A stretch of DNA of 64,000 nt. Origin: UBA5078 sp040384465 (GTDB lineage: Bacteria > Pseudomonadota > Gammaproteobacteria > Pseudomonadales > Pseudohongiellaceae). The position numbers and the translations under genes are program-made. The notes under the pieces were generated by a model that had not been told where the DNA came from, searched no databases, and saw only the letters and a program-made list of their open reading frames with translations. This document shows positions 34,338-43,581 of this stretch, in pieces (positions within the stretch are counted from its first letter, which is position 1; every line of letters begins with the position of its first letter). The stretch lies in assembly GCA_040384465.1 (NCBI GenBank), contig JAZKJF010000005.1:190193-254192 (forward strand), read 5' to 3'.

Positions 34338-37028
34338 ATGAGCCACCACAAAGAAGATACCAATCCCGCCGAAACCAAAGAATGGCTTGATGCCCTGGGC
34401 TCAGTCATCGACGAGGAAGGCGCGGAGCGCGCCCATTTCCTGCTGGGTCGGTTATCCGAAGAAGCCACACGCACACAGTCGCTGCCGTATTCAACTGTTA
34501 CGACTCCCTACCGCAACACCATTCCTACCCGTGAAGAAGAGAAGATGCCTGGCGACATGTTCATGGAACGCCAGATTCGCGGCATCATCCGCTGGAACGC
34601 GCTGGCCATGGTGATGCGTGCTGGCAAGAAGCCTGGCGCCGATCTGGGCGGCCATATTTCCACTTTCTCTTCCGCCGCGACGCTGTATGACGTCGGTTTC
34701 AACTATTTCTTCCGTGGCGCCAGCGAAGGCCATGGCGGCGATCTGATTTACTTCCAGGGCCACTCGTCTCCCGGCATCTACTCACGCTCTTTCGTGGAAG
34801 GGCGCCTGAGTGCCGAGCAGCTCGACAATTTCCGTCAGGAGGTCAATGGCAATGGCCTGTCCTCCTACCCGCATCCCTGGCTGATGCCGGATTACTGGCA
34901 GTTCCCCACCGTGTCCATGGGCCTTGGCCCGATTGCCGCGATCTATCAGGCGCACGTCATGAAGTATCTGACCAGCCGTGGCCTGATGGACAACAGCGAC
35001 CGCAAGGTGTGGGCTTTCCTGGGTGACGGCGAGACTGACGAGCCGGAATCACTGGGTGCTATCGGCAAGGCCGGGCGTGAGAAGCTCGACAACCTGATCT
35101 TCGTGATCAACTGTAACCTGCAGCGTCTGGACGGTCCGGTGCGCGGCAATGGCAAGATCATCAATGAGCTGGAAGGCATCTTCCGTGGTGCCGGCTGGAA
35201 TGTCATCAAAGTCGTCTGGGGTCGTCACTGGGACGCTCTGCTGGCTGCCGACAAAGACGGCTTGTTGCAACAGCGTATGGACGAAGTGGTGGATGGCGAA
35301 TACATCAACTACTGGGGCCGTGGCGGCGCCTACACCCGTGAGCATTTCTTCGGCAAGAGTCCAGAACTGCTGAAGATGGTCGAGCATCTGACCGATGACG
35401 ACATCATGAACCTCAATCGTGGCGGACATGACCCGTTCAAGGTCTACGCGGCCTATGCTCAGGCAGCAAAATCCAACGGCAAACCTACCGTGATTCTGGC
35501 GAAGACAGTGAAGGGCTATGCCTTCGGTGCCTCGGCAGAAGCTCAGAATGTGACCCACTCGGTCAAAAAACTCGATATCGAAGGGCTCAAGAGTTTCCGT
35601 GATCGCTTCAATATTCCAATTCCGGATGATCAGATTGAATCGGTGCCTTACTACCGTCCGGCCGAAGACAGTCTGGAAATGCGCTACATGCGCAAGCGTC
35701 GCGATGCGCTCGGTGGTCCCGTGCCCAAGCGCCGTGTTGAAGCGCAGACGCTGCAGATTCCGGATCTGAGTACATTCGCCGCGCAGATGCAGGGCACCAA
35801 GGATCGTGAAATCTCCACGACCATGGCGTTCGTGCGCATCATTTCGTCGCTGTGCAAAGACAAGGAAATTGGTCAGCGTATTGTGCCGATCGTTCCCGAT
35901 GAGGCGCGTACCTTTGGAATGGAAGGCATGTTCCGTCAGGTCGGTATTTACTCCTCCATGGGCCAGCTCTATGAGCCGATGGACTCGAATCAGGTGATGT
36001 ACTACCGCGAAGACACCAAGGGACAAATGTTGGAAGAGGGGATCAGTGAGGCGGGTGCGTTCTCAGCCTGGCTGGCCGCTGCAACTTCTTACAGCGTCAA
36101 TGATTATCCGTTGATCCCTTTCTATATTTACTACTCCATGTTCGGTTTCCAGCGCATCGGCGATCTGGCCTGGATGGCTGGCGACTCGCAAGCGCGTGGC
36201 TTCCTCATCGGCGCTACCGCTGGCAGGACCACGTTGAATGGCGAAGGTCTGCAGCACCAGGATGGTCACAGCCATCTGCTGGCTTCCACCATTCCCAATT
36301 GTGTGACCTATGACCCGACTTACTCTTACGAGCTGGCCGTGATCATTCAGGATGGTCTGCGCAGGATGTATCACGAAAAGGAATCCGTTTACTACTACAT
36401 CACCACGATGAACGAGAACTACACCCATCCGGATATGCCGGCAGGGGTGGAAGCGGGCATCATCAAAGGCATGTATCTGCTGGAAGATGGTGGCGCCAAA
36501 GAGTATAAAGTGCAGGGTAAAGCGATGACCGACCAGCGTATCCGGTTGCTCGGAAGCGGTACCATTTTGCGCGAAGTCAGAGCAGCAGCTCAGATTTTGC
36601 GTGACGAGTACAAGGTGGCGGTGGACGTCTGGAGCGTGACCAGCTTCAACGAATTGCGCAGGGATGGCCTGGCCACTTCGCGCTGGAACATGATGCATCC
36701 CACCAAGAAAGAGAAAGTGAGCTATGTCACCAAGAGTCTGTCCGGTGTGGCCGGACCGGTGATCGCATCCACGGACTACATGAAGGTGCATGCCGACCAG
36801 ATTCGCGAGTTTGTGCCGGACACTTATCGTGTGCTCGGTACTGATGGTTTCGGCCGCAGCGATACACGCGAGAATCTGCGCCACTTCTTTGAAGTGAATC
36901 GCCATTTCGTGGTGCTCGCAGCGCTGACAGAACTGAAGACACGCGGAATCGTGACTGCCGAAACGATCGCCAAAGCCATGAAGGCGATGGGCATCAATCA
37001 GGACAAAGTGGATCCGTTGACCGTATAA
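34338..37028 (+). CDS. aceE: AceE, pyruvate dehydrogenase E1 (homodimeric type)
   Basis: Thiamine diphosphate enzyme that decarboxylates pyruvate and loads acetyl groups on E2 lipoyl arms. At 896 residues it is of the large homodimeric type of gammaproteobacteria. The cofactor motif is GDGETDEPES with NCN about 30 residues on; HISTFSSAATLYDVGFNYFF, FRGASEGHGGDLIYFQGH-type blocks (about 105-145) and RIGDLAWMAGDSQARGF are conserved. A weak ribosome site precedes ATG 34338. aceF follows after about 32 bases. No E3 (lpdA) gene lies downstream, so dihydrolipoamide dehydrogenase must be encoded elsewhere. Confidence 0.97.
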   Translation: MSHHKEDTNPAETKEWLDALGSVIDEEGAERAHFLLGRLSEEATRTQSLPYSTVTTPYRNTIPTREEEKMPGDMFMERQIRGIIRWNALAMVMRAGKKPGADLGGHISTFSSAATLYDVGFNYFFRGASEGHGGDLIYFQGHSSPGIYSRSFVEGRLSAEQLDNFRQEVNGNGLSSYPHPWLMPDYWQFPTVSMGLGPIAAIYQAHVMKYLTSRGLMDNSDRKVWAFLGDGETDEPESLGAIGKAGREKLDNLIFVINCNLQRLDGPVRGNGKIINELEGIFRGAGWNVIKVVWGRHWDALLAADKDGLLQQRMDEVVDGEYINYWGRGGAYTREHFFGKSPELLKMVEHLTDDDIMNLNRGGHDPFKVYAAYAQAAKSNGKPTVILAKTVKGYAFGASAEAQNVTHSVKKLDIEGLKSFRDRFNIPIPDDQIESVPYYRPAEDSLEMRYMRKRRDALGGPVPKRRVEAQTLQIPDLSTFAAQMQGTKDREISTTMAFVRIISSLCKDKEIGQRIVPIVPDEARTFGMEGMFRQVGIYSSMGQLYEPMDSNQVMYYREDTKGQMLEEGISEAGAFSAWLAAATSYSVNDYPLIPFYIYYSMFGFQRIGDLAWMAGDSQARGFLIGATAGRTTLNGEGLQHQDGHSHLLASTIPNCVTYDPTYSYELAVIIQDGLRRMYHEKESVYYYITTMNENYTHPDMPAGVEAGIIKGMYLLEDGGAKEYKVQGKAMTDQRIRLLGSGTILREVRAAAQILRDEYKVAVDVWSVTSFNELRRDGLATSRWNMMHPTKKEKVSYVTKSLSGVAGPVIASTDYMKVHADQIREFVPDTYRVLGTDGFGRSDTRENLRHFFEVNRHFVVLAALTELKTRGIVTAETIAKAMKAMGINQDKVDPLTV

Positions 37029-37060
37029 ACGAGACAGAAAAAATTCAGGAGCATTGATCA

Positions 37061-38734
37061 GTGGCAGTTGAAAGCATAAAAGTACCGAATCTCGGTGATT
37101 CGAAAGACGTCGAGGTCATCGAGCTGCTGGTGAAGCCAGGCCAGACCATCAAGGAAAACGATTCCATCATGGTGCTGGAGAGCGACAAAGCAGCGATGGA
37201 GATCCCGTCACCGAAGAGCGGGGTCGTCAAGAGTGTGAGCATCAAGCTGGGCGACCAGGTCTCTGAAGGTGACGAGATTCTGATGCTGGAAGTGGAGGGG
37301 GCAGCGGCTTCGGCTCCATCCCCCGCTCCGGCGCCAGCAGCAGCTGAGCCTGTTGCAGCACCCAAGGCACAGACACCCGCTCCTGCGCCAGCGGCGGCAC
37401 CAGCACCCGTAGCCCCGCAAGCAAGCGCCCCGGTGGCGGGCGGTGTGGAGACAATTTCCGTGCCTGACCTCGGTGGTGACGCTGATGTCGAAGTGATCGA
37501 GATTCATGTCAAGGTGGGTGACACTGTCAAAGCCGAGGACTCTCTCATCACGCTGGAGTCTGACAAAGCCGCGATGGAAATCCCGACTCCGAAAGGAGGC
37601 GTGGTCAAAGCGCTCAAAATCAAAGTAGGTGACAAAGTCTCCAAAGGTTCTGCGATTCTGGAACTGGAAGTTGTCGGCGGTGCGGCACCAGCCGCCGCAC
37701 CGACTCCAGCGCCTGCACCTGCGGTCCAAGCCGCTCCAGCTGCAGCGCCTGCCGCACAGAAAGCCGTGGTGCCTCCTGCGCCTGCACCTGCAGCTGCCCC
37801 CTCAGCAGCCCCGGTCGCCGAAGAGAAAGCTGATGTTTACGCAGGTCCCGCCGTGCGCAAGCTGGCGCGTGAGTTGGGTGTCGAATTGGCGTTGGTCACT
37901 GGCACCGGTGCCAAGGGACGTATTCAGAAGGAAGATCTGCACAGCTTCGTGAAGAACCGTCTGCAAGCGCCAGTCGCAGCGGTTGGAGTTGCCGCCGCAG
38001 CAGTGTCTGCCGTACCGGACATCGACTTCAGCCAGTTCGGGCCGATCACACAAGTGCCAATGAGCAAGCTGCACAAGGTGACTGCTGTCAACATGCAGCG
38101 CAATTGGTCCACTGTGCCGCAGGTCGCGCAGTTCAATGAGGCAGACATTACCGAGCTGGAAATTTTCCGGAACGAGTTGAAAGCCGAAGCAGACAAGAAA
38201 GGCGTCAAGCTGACCTTCTTGCCGTTCCTGTTGAAGGCTTGTGCGAAGGCGTTGCAGGAATACAAACAGTTCAACGTTTCTCTGCACTCCTCTGGCGAGT
38301 ATCTGATTCAGAAGCAGTACATCAATATCGGCGTCGCGGTCGCGACAGAAGCCGGGCTGGTGGTGCCGGTGATTCGCAATGTCGACAAGAAGTCACTTTG
38401 GGAACTGGCAGCGGAAGTGGCGGCGATGAGCGACAAGGCCAAGCAACGCCGTCTGACCAAGGACGACATGCAGGGTGCCTGTTTCACGATTTCCAGCCTC
38501 GGCGCGCTTGGTGGCACGGGCTTCATTCCTATCGTGAATGCACCGGAAGTCGCGATTTTAGGTGTGGCCAAGACGCAGGTGAAACCTGTGTACATGAATG
38601 GACAACTGGTGCCGAGGCAGATGTTGCCGGTCACCCTGTCCTACGATCACCGTGCCGTAAACGGAGTGGATGGCGGTTTGTTTGCTACCTACCTCGCGAA
38701 GGTGCTGGGGGATATCAGGCTGTTGCTGTTGTAA
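37061..38734 (+). CDS. aceF: AceF, dihydrolipoamide acetyltransferase (PDH E2)
   Basis: Core of the pyruvate dehydrogenase complex. The 557 residues hold two lipoyl domains, each with the lysine in ESDKAAMEIP (near residues 44 and 169), joined by long Ala-Pro linkers, then the E1/E3-binding domain (VYAGPAVRKLARELGVELAL, about 260-280) and the catalytic domain ending with SYDHRAVNGVDGG. E. coli has three lipoyl domains, so two is a normal lower count. The start is GTG 37061, behind AGGAG. A REP-type inverted pair follows the stop. Confidence 0.97.
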   Translation: MAVESIKVPNLGDSKDVEVIELLVKPGQTIKENDSIMVLESDKAAMEIPSPKSGVVKSVSIKLGDQVSEGDEILMLEVEGAAASAPSPAPAPAAAEPVAAPKAQTPAPAPAAAPAPVAPQASAPVAGGVETISVPDLGGDADVEVIEIHVKVGDTVKAEDSLITLESDKAAMEIPTPKGGVVKALKIKVGDKVSKGSAILELEVVGGAAPAAAPTPAPAPAVQAAPAAAPAAQKAVVPPAPAPAAAPSAAPVAEEKADVYAGPAVRKLARELGVELALVTGTGAKGRIQKEDLHSFVKNRLQAPVAAVGVAAAAVSAVPDIDFSQFGPITQVPMSKLHKVTAVNMQRNWSTVPQVAQFNEADITELEIFRNELKAEADKKGVKLTFLPFLLKACAKALQEYKQFNVSLHSSGEYLIQKQYINIGVAVATEAGLVVPVIRNVDKKSLWELAAEVAAMSDKAKQRRLTKDDMQGACFTISSLGALGGTGFIPIVNAPEVAILGVAKTQVKPVYMNGQLVPRQMLPVTLSYDHRAVNGVDGGLFATYLAKVLGDIRLLLL

Positions 38735-38757
38735 AACAGTTGTGATCAGGATTGTTG

Positions 38758-38816
38758 TCGCGGGCGAGGCCCGCTCCCACATGCACGGTCCCTGTGGGAG
38801 CGGGCCCCGCCCGCGA
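38758..38816. repeat. REP-like inverted pair (GCGGGC stem type)
   Basis: Two 24-base arms, 38758-38781 and 38793-38816, are inverted copies with one mismatch around an 11-base spacer. Each arm alone is GTGGGA, a hairpin GCGGGC-NNN-GCCCGC, then GA. This matches the REP/BIME plan of Pseudomonas. It lies between the convergent aceF and ABC-ATPase genes. Confidence 0.85.
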
Positions 38817-38844
38817 TGCTTTTTAATCACCAGTCTCGCCAATC

Positions 38845-39669
38845 TCACCCCGGAAAGAACACACTCCCCCCCTCATAAGCCACCTGCCTGATCGCACAGC
38901 CATAGGCGCGTGACAGATTTTCCGGCGTCAGGATGTCCTGAGTGGCTCCCAACAAGAATTCACCATCCCCGCTCAGCAACAGAATCTGGTCACAGAAGCG
39001 TGCCGCCAGATTGATGTCGTGGGTCGCCATGCACAGGCCGAGACCCTCCGTGACTACGCGCTGGCGGATGACTTCCAGCGATCTGATCTGGAAAGCGATG
39101 TCCAGATGGTTGCCAGGTTCGTCGAGCAGGTAGAGTTGTGGTCGTTGCGCCAGCAGAGTCGCGATGGCCACGCGTTGACGTTCTCCGCCGGACAGCGTTG
39201 TGATGTCGCGCTCCACCAAGGCGTCGAGATTCATCGCAGTGAGCGCAGCACGAGCCTCGGCGATATCGTCGGCGTCCTCCCAGCGCCAGCGTGCCAGATG
39301 GGGGTGACGGCCGAGCAGGGCAGTCTCCATGACTGTCGCGGGCATATCGTCGTTGCCGCTCTGGAACAGAATGCCAAGGCGAGTGGCCAGTTCTCTTCTG
39401 GACCACGCGTTCAGTTCTCGGCCGAGGATGATGACTTCGCCGCTGTCGGTCGGTCGCAAATTGATGAGCGTGTGCAGCAGCGTCGTCTTGCCGGTACCGT
39501 TCTGGCCGAGCACCCCGAGGCACTGTCCGGCATTGATCGTCAAATTGAGATCACGAAAAAGCTCACGGGCACCCATGGCGAGGCTCAAAGAGCGCGTCTG
39601 CAGGACCGGCGTGTTCTGGGTGTCGATCATTGGGTTGTTCATTGAAGTGTTCATCGAGTTGCCCGCCAT
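38845..39669 (-). CDS. FecE/BtuD-like ABC transporter ATPase
   Basis: Cytoplasmic ATPase of an iron-siderophore, heme or cobalamin type importer; about 274 residues. Walker A is GQNGTGKTT, the signature is LSGGERQRVAIA, and Walker B is LYLLDEPGNHLD. The frame is open to 39774 but that part overlaps the permease; ATG 39669 gives a reasonable N-terminus, with further ATGs at 39654 and after. It follows the permease gene by four bases on the minus strand. The substrate cannot be told from the ATPase. Confidence 0.88.
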   Translation of the reverse strand: MAGNSMNTSMNNPMIDTQNTPVLQTRSLSLAMGARELFRDLNLTINAGQCLGVLGQNGTGKTTLLHTLINLRPTDSGEVIILGRELNAWSRRELATRLGILFQSGNDDMPATVMETALLGRHPHLARWRWEDADDIAEARAALTAMNLDALVERDITTLSGGERQRVAIATLLAQRPQLYLLDEPGNHLDIAFQIRSLEVIRQRVVTEGLGLCMATHDINLAARFCDQILLLSGDGEFLLGATQDILTPENLSRAYGCAIRQVAYEGGSVFFPG

Positions 39670-39673
39670 ATCG

Positions 39674-40663
39674 TCACTCGGCACTGCGCTGCTGACTGCG
39701 CCGCAAAATGAGCAGGAAGGTTGGCACGCCGATGATGGCGGTGACCACACCCACCGGGAGTTGCAGCGGTGCAACTATCGAGCGAGCGAAGCTGTCGGCG
39801 ATCATCAGAAAGCTGCCGCCCAGCAAGACCGAGGCGGGAATCAGCACGCGGTGATCGCGGGCGCCGAGCAGGCGCAGCATGTGTGGGATCACGAGTCCCA
39901 CAAAGCCGATGGAACCGGCGATGGTCACTGCACAGGCCGTCAGCACCGAGGCAGTGAAATACAGAATCAATTTGAGACGGGCGACATCCACACCCAGTGC
40001 CGCCGCTTGCAAATCGCCCCTGGCCAGCACGTTCAGTGATCTTGCCTGCAGCATCATCAACACGAATCCGGCCAGCAGAATGAACCCACTGAATGGCCCC
40101 GCCCGGCTCTGACTCAGGTCCCCCATCAACCAGAACAGCATGCTGTACACGCTGTTGTTCGAACTCGTGGTGAGGAGGATATTGATCATCGCCCCCCAGC
40201 CAGCAGAGACCACCACACCGGTCAGCAGCAGCCGCGTTGCCGACCACTGATAACGCGAACGTGCCAGACCAAACACGATGAGGATGGACAGCATCGCGCC
40301 ACCAAATGCCGCGTTGGACACCCAGGCGCCACTCAAGCCGAGCAATATGGCGCCCAGTGCGGCGACGGCCGCGCCACCGGAAATGCCGAGAATATAAGGG
40401 TCGGCAAGCGGATTGCGCAGCAGCACCTGCATGATCACGCCAGAGAGTGCCAACAGGCCCCCGGTGATGAAGGCTGCCACACTACGCGGAATGCGCAGCT
40501 CAAACAGCACCTGCTGCTGCAACCCGGCCTCGGGACTGAGAAGCTGTTGAAGCACAGCTCCCAAGCCCAGATCGATGCTGCCGCTGCTGAACGAGATGAG
40601 AAAGCTGAACGCTGTCAGCACCAGCAGCAGTGCCAGCAGTATGTAATGGTGACGCGTTATCAA
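39674..40663 (-). CDS. FecCD-type ABC transporter permease
   Basis: Membrane subunit of 329 residues with about ten helices, of the BtuC/FecCD/HmuU family. Family blocks are LRIPRSVAAFITGGLLALSG, QVLLRNPLADPYILGISGGA, GSIGFVGLVIPHMLRLL and IIGVPTFLLIL. It should import a metal chelate such as heme, B12 or a siderophore with the ATPase at 38845. The start appears to be TTG 40663, seven bases after the hydrolase stop; no ATG is available near the N-terminus. A periplasmic binding protein gene is not found beside it. Confidence 0.88.
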   Translation of the reverse strand: MITRHHYILLALLLVLTAFSFLISFSSGSIDLGLGAVLQQLLSPEAGLQQQVLFELRIPRSVAAFITGGLLALSGVIMQVLLRNPLADPYILGISGGAAVAALGAILLGLSGAWVSNAAFGGAMLSILIVFGLARSRYQWSATRLLLTGVVVSAGWGAMINILLTTSSNNSVYSMLFWLMGDLSQSRAGPFSGFILLAGFVLMMLQARSLNVLARGDLQAAALGVDVARLKLILYFTASVLTACAVTIAGSIGFVGLVIPHMLRLLGARDHRVLIPASVLLGGSFLMIADSFARSIVAPLQLPVGVVTAIIGVPTFLLILRRSQQRSAE

Positions 40664-40669
40664 TGATTG

Positions 40670-42373
40670 CTATCCCACAGGGAATTGTGTGGCCTGTCCC
40701 GCCACGATGTACCAGCTGACAAACAGCGCGTTGATGAACGCTCCCGGTAGATAGCTGGCAGTGCGACGATACGTATAGGTGCTGATGATAGCGACGATTG
40801 TCAGCAAGGGCACGAATTGAATCATCACGATGGTGTTCAGCGACTCCGCAGGCGTGAGCAGCGCTCCGCCCAGGAACAGGCTGCCGTACTGCAGCAGCAG
40901 AAACACCAGGAAGCCACCAGCAAGTGCCAGCACATTACCGAGGTATTGATTGCGACGTGAATCACCAAAGACCGTCAGCCCGCTGTGCAAAGCACGCAAT
41001 GCAAGCAGGAAGAAGGCGGTAAACGGCAGCAGATACACAAGCATGATTTGGAACTGCGTCAGACTGAGGGCCTTGATGCCGACGAACCAGAAACGGAAAT
41101 CGATTAGGAAGAAGAACTGCGCGAGCAAGACGGCCAGATAGCCAATGCCCACGGTGGCGAGACTGATCAGCAGCATCGGCAGCAGTGCCCGGGTGAATTT
41201 GACCGGCGCGGCGCGCAGCACAAAGCCCATGGCTGTGAAGATCAATCCGTTCACCAATCCCCAGAAAGCCACCTGCGTGGTAATCGTTTGTGGCAACCAT
41301 GCCGATGCGCCCAGCAGTTGGCCACCCCAGCGCATCAGGGGGTAGAACGTGAGTACAGGAATTACCGCGCTGAGCACGGCGGTCAACCACCAGCGTCCCG
41401 AGCGGTTGCTGTGAGCAAAGGTGTCAGGGTAACTTTTCAGGCGCGCAAAAGCAGGCATCGTCAGCAGCACATTGAAACTGCCGCACAACAGGACCACGAA
41501 ACCGATCAGGCCCAGCAATGTGCCCAGTTCCTTGAAGAACCAGATTTGGTCTGAAGCGGGACGGGGGGTGCCGCCTTCCAGGGTTTGTGCGAACCAGTCC
41601 AGCGCATGTCCAATCGCAACATGGGAGATATGGTCGCCGGGATGGGTGACGGGGGGTGAGTGCAGAATGCGGCCCGTGCCTTGTGAAATGTCGCCGTAAA
41701 GCCTATCAGTCATCACCGGGCTGCTGACTCCGAACAGGGCCTGCAGATTCGCACTGTTGCCGACTTCACTACCACGAGGCACTTGCCACATGGTCGGTGC
41801 AAATTCATCAAACTGTGAAAACACCAGAGCGACATTGCGGGGCCAACTGGGCGTGCCCGGCGCCGATCTGCTGCCGCCCGTGCTGGAGCCTTCCAGCACC
41901 ATGGCCTTGTAGCCATCCGGGAAGGCATTGGCCGCTGCCAGGATTGTCCAGCCTCCCATTGAGTGGCCTTCAAGCCCGATATTGTCCTTGTCGACGATGT
42001 CCAGACTGCGAAGATACGCCAGGCCGGCCGGGCCGCCGTAGCCATTGGCAAAGGCAGGTGCGTCGGAGTAACCGTGGCCAGCCTGATCCATCGCCAGCAC
42101 TACATAACCGCGTCGTGCCAATTCGATGGCGAAGCCGGACTGTACTTCGCGGGAATTGATGTAACCGTGGACCGCCAGAATGCCCGGCGCGGGTTCCTGT
42201 GGTGTCACCCCGGCAGGAATGTAGAGGTGTGCAGCGAGAGTCTTGCCACCGGTGCCCGTGAAGCGCACGTCTTTGATAGTGATTCCGCCAGAGGTCTGAA
42301 TGAAATGCGCCAGCAGAGAGCCGACGAGAATCAGGACCCATCCAAACACGAAAGTGCGCCAGTGTTGCTGCAT
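40670..42373 (-). CDS. Alpha/beta hydrolase fused to a polytopic membrane domain
   Basis: About 567 residues from ATG 42373 (behind AAGGACA). One N-terminal membrane helix is followed by an alpha/beta hydrolase domain (about 40-285) with AVHGYINSR (oxyanion), the nucleophile elbow GLEGHSMGG and a late Asp-His pair region GDHISHVAIGHALDW. Residues about 290-567 form about eight membrane helices. The hydrolase probably faces the periplasm. It is directly upstream of the FecCD permease and ATPase, so it could process the imported ligand, for example a siderophore ester; this is inference. The longer frame to 42448 has no clear use. Confidence 0.75.
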   Translation of the reverse strand: MQQHWRTFVFGWVLILVGSLLAHFIQTSGGITIKDVRFTGTGGKTLAAHLYIPAGVTPQEPAPGILAVHGYINSREVQSGFAIELARRGYVVLAMDQAGHGYSDAPAFANGYGGPAGLAYLRSLDIVDKDNIGLEGHSMGGWTILAAANAFPDGYKAMVLEGSSTGGSRSAPGTPSWPRNVALVFSQFDEFAPTMWQVPRGSEVGNSANLQALFGVSSPVMTDRLYGDISQGTGRILHSPPVTHPGDHISHVAIGHALDWFAQTLEGGTPRPASDQIWFFKELGTLLGLIGFVVLLCGSFNVLLTMPAFARLKSYPDTFAHSNRSGRWWLTAVLSAVIPVLTFYPLMRWGGQLLGASAWLPQTITTQVAFWGLVNGLIFTAMGFVLRAAPVKFTRALLPMLLISLATVGIGYLAVLLAQFFFLIDFRFWFVGIKALSLTQFQIMLVYLLPFTAFFLLALRALHSGLTVFGDSRRNQYLGNVLALAGGFLVFLLLQYGSLFLGGALLTPAESLNTIVMIQFVPLLTIVAIISTYTYRRTASYLPGAFINALFVSWYIVAGQATQFPVG

Positions 42374-42444
42374 ATTGTTATTGTCCTTGCAGTATTGGTT
42401 TTTGACTTGATGGACAGGAATGGTAAGGGATCGGCCTGCGGGCT

Positions 42445-43437
42445 TCAATCAATGCTTTCGCGCTTGTCGCGCTTTGCACTCAACGTGTCGACGCGTTGCA
42501 GGATCGCCTCGTTGAGTCTGTATTCGAGGCCATGGCTGCTGGCCAATTCACACAGATAGCCGTTCAGCTGCGACAACTCGGACTCTTTGCCCTTTCGAAA
42601 ATCCTGCAGCGTCGAAGAGAAATTTTGCGCGGTCGCTGTGAGCACGGCATCCACCTGATCGACCAGGTTGTCGAGCGTTGGTGTTTCCGGAAGTGCGGCG
42701 TAGAGCGCGTCGATCTCGGCGCACAGAGCGAGCAATTCACTTCTTGCCTGCGGGTGCGTCAGCAGTTCGCCATTGCGGCAGTCGTAGATCACGGTGAGGG
42801 CATTGACAGCGCAGTTGATGGCCAGTTTGCGCCATAGTCGACCTTCGATATCCGGGTCGGTCCTGATGCCCATGGCTGTGATCGGCAGACTCTGCAAGAG
42901 CGTGGAATCGAGAGTGCTGGTGTGACCGAGTTGCCCCAGCCAGGTTTCTCCGCTTCCTGCATGGACGACATGCAGCGGTGCGCGCAGCCAGGCTCCCTGG
43001 CTGGTGCTGAGGCAATAGACCCGCTGTGATCCAAAGGTGGCCGCCGCGTGCTGCTGCGCTTTGATGCCATTCTGCAGCAACACGATGCTGGTGTGTGGCG
43101 TGACGGCATGACGCACACTATTCAACGCGGTCTCGACGTCCTGTGACTTGGTGGCGACCAATAGCAGCTGGATCGGCGTGATGACGCTCGTTGCAAGTTG
43201 TGCCTGCACAGGAATGCGGCGCAGCATGGGACTTTCTTTCAGCGTGGCATTTTCTTCCAGTGTGATTTGACCGCCGGTCTCTGCATGGCGCCGCAAGTCA
43301 CACTCGTCGCGAAGCAAGAGTGTGACCAAGGCTCCGTGCTGTACAAGGCGCGCGGCCCACAGACAACCCATGGCGCCGGCGCCTAGGAGGTGCCAGTGTG
43401 GGGGTGGCGGAGCAGTGGGGTCGGGTGTTGGGTTGAT
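42445..43437 (-). CDS. panE: PanE-like 2-dehydropantoate 2-reductase, with non-standard start
   Basis: NADPH reductase of pantothenate synthesis, ketopantoate to pantoate. Rossmann loop HLLGAGAMG, then VATKSQDVETAL, LLQNGI and the catalytic KLAINCAVNALTVI (Lys and Asn) are present. The first ATG (43371) lies inside the glycine loop, so translation must begin upstream, yet the open frame back to 43449 contains no ATG, GTG or TTG. AAGGAAA at 43443-43449 stands six bases ahead of ATC 43437, the best candidate start, giving about 330 residues with a Pro-rich lead. A sequence error or rare start are both possible. The hydrolase gene follows after 71 bases. Confidence 0.82.
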   Translation of the reverse strand: MNPTPDPTAPPPPHWHLLGAGAMGCLWAARLVQHGALVTLLLRDECDLRRHAETGGQITLEENATLKESPMLRRIPVQAQLATSVITPIQLLLVATKSQDVETALNSVRHAVTPHTSIVLLQNGIKAQQHAAATFGSQRVYCLSTSQGAWLRAPLHVVHAGSGETWLGQLGHTSTLDSTLLQSLPITAMGIRTDPDIEGRLWRKLAINCAVNALTVIYDCRNGELLTHPQARSELLALCAEIDALYAALPETPTLDNLVDQVDAVLTATAQNFSSTLQDFRKGKESELSQLNGYLCELASSHGLEYRLNEAILQRVDTLSAKRDKRESID

Positions 43438-43471
43438 GGTGTGTTTCCTTCAGAGATAATCACGCGGTCGA

Positions 43472-43511
43472 TCGCGGGCGGGCCTTTCTGCCCTCCGGGT
43501 ACGCTCCCACA
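43472..43511. repeat. Divergent REP-like element between panE and yajQ
   Basis: TCGCGGGCGGGCC at 43472-43484 and GCTCCCACA at 43503-43511 match the two ends of the GCGGGC-type REP, but 18 unrelated bases replace the loop side. It lies in the divergent panE/yajQ gap. Confidence 0.55.
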
Positions 43512-43581
43512 TCCGGGCGCGCGGTGGTAGTATGGCGCGCATGTTTGCGTTTTCAGTTCAAGAGAGTCAAGAGGTCAGATC

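Noticed and set aside
35049..36026. Open frame of 325 codons on the minus strand
   Set aside because: Shadow of aceE; low-complexity, His- and Arg-rich translation with no family signal.
37029..38844. Expected lpdA (E3) gene after aceF
   Set aside because: No FAD/NAD disulfide reductase motif is present; after aceF come only the REP pair and the opposing ABC gene.
43369..43371. ATG on the minus strand as the panE start
   Set aside because: It encodes the Met within the Rossmann glycine loop GAGAMG; starting there would remove the first strand and half the NADPH site.
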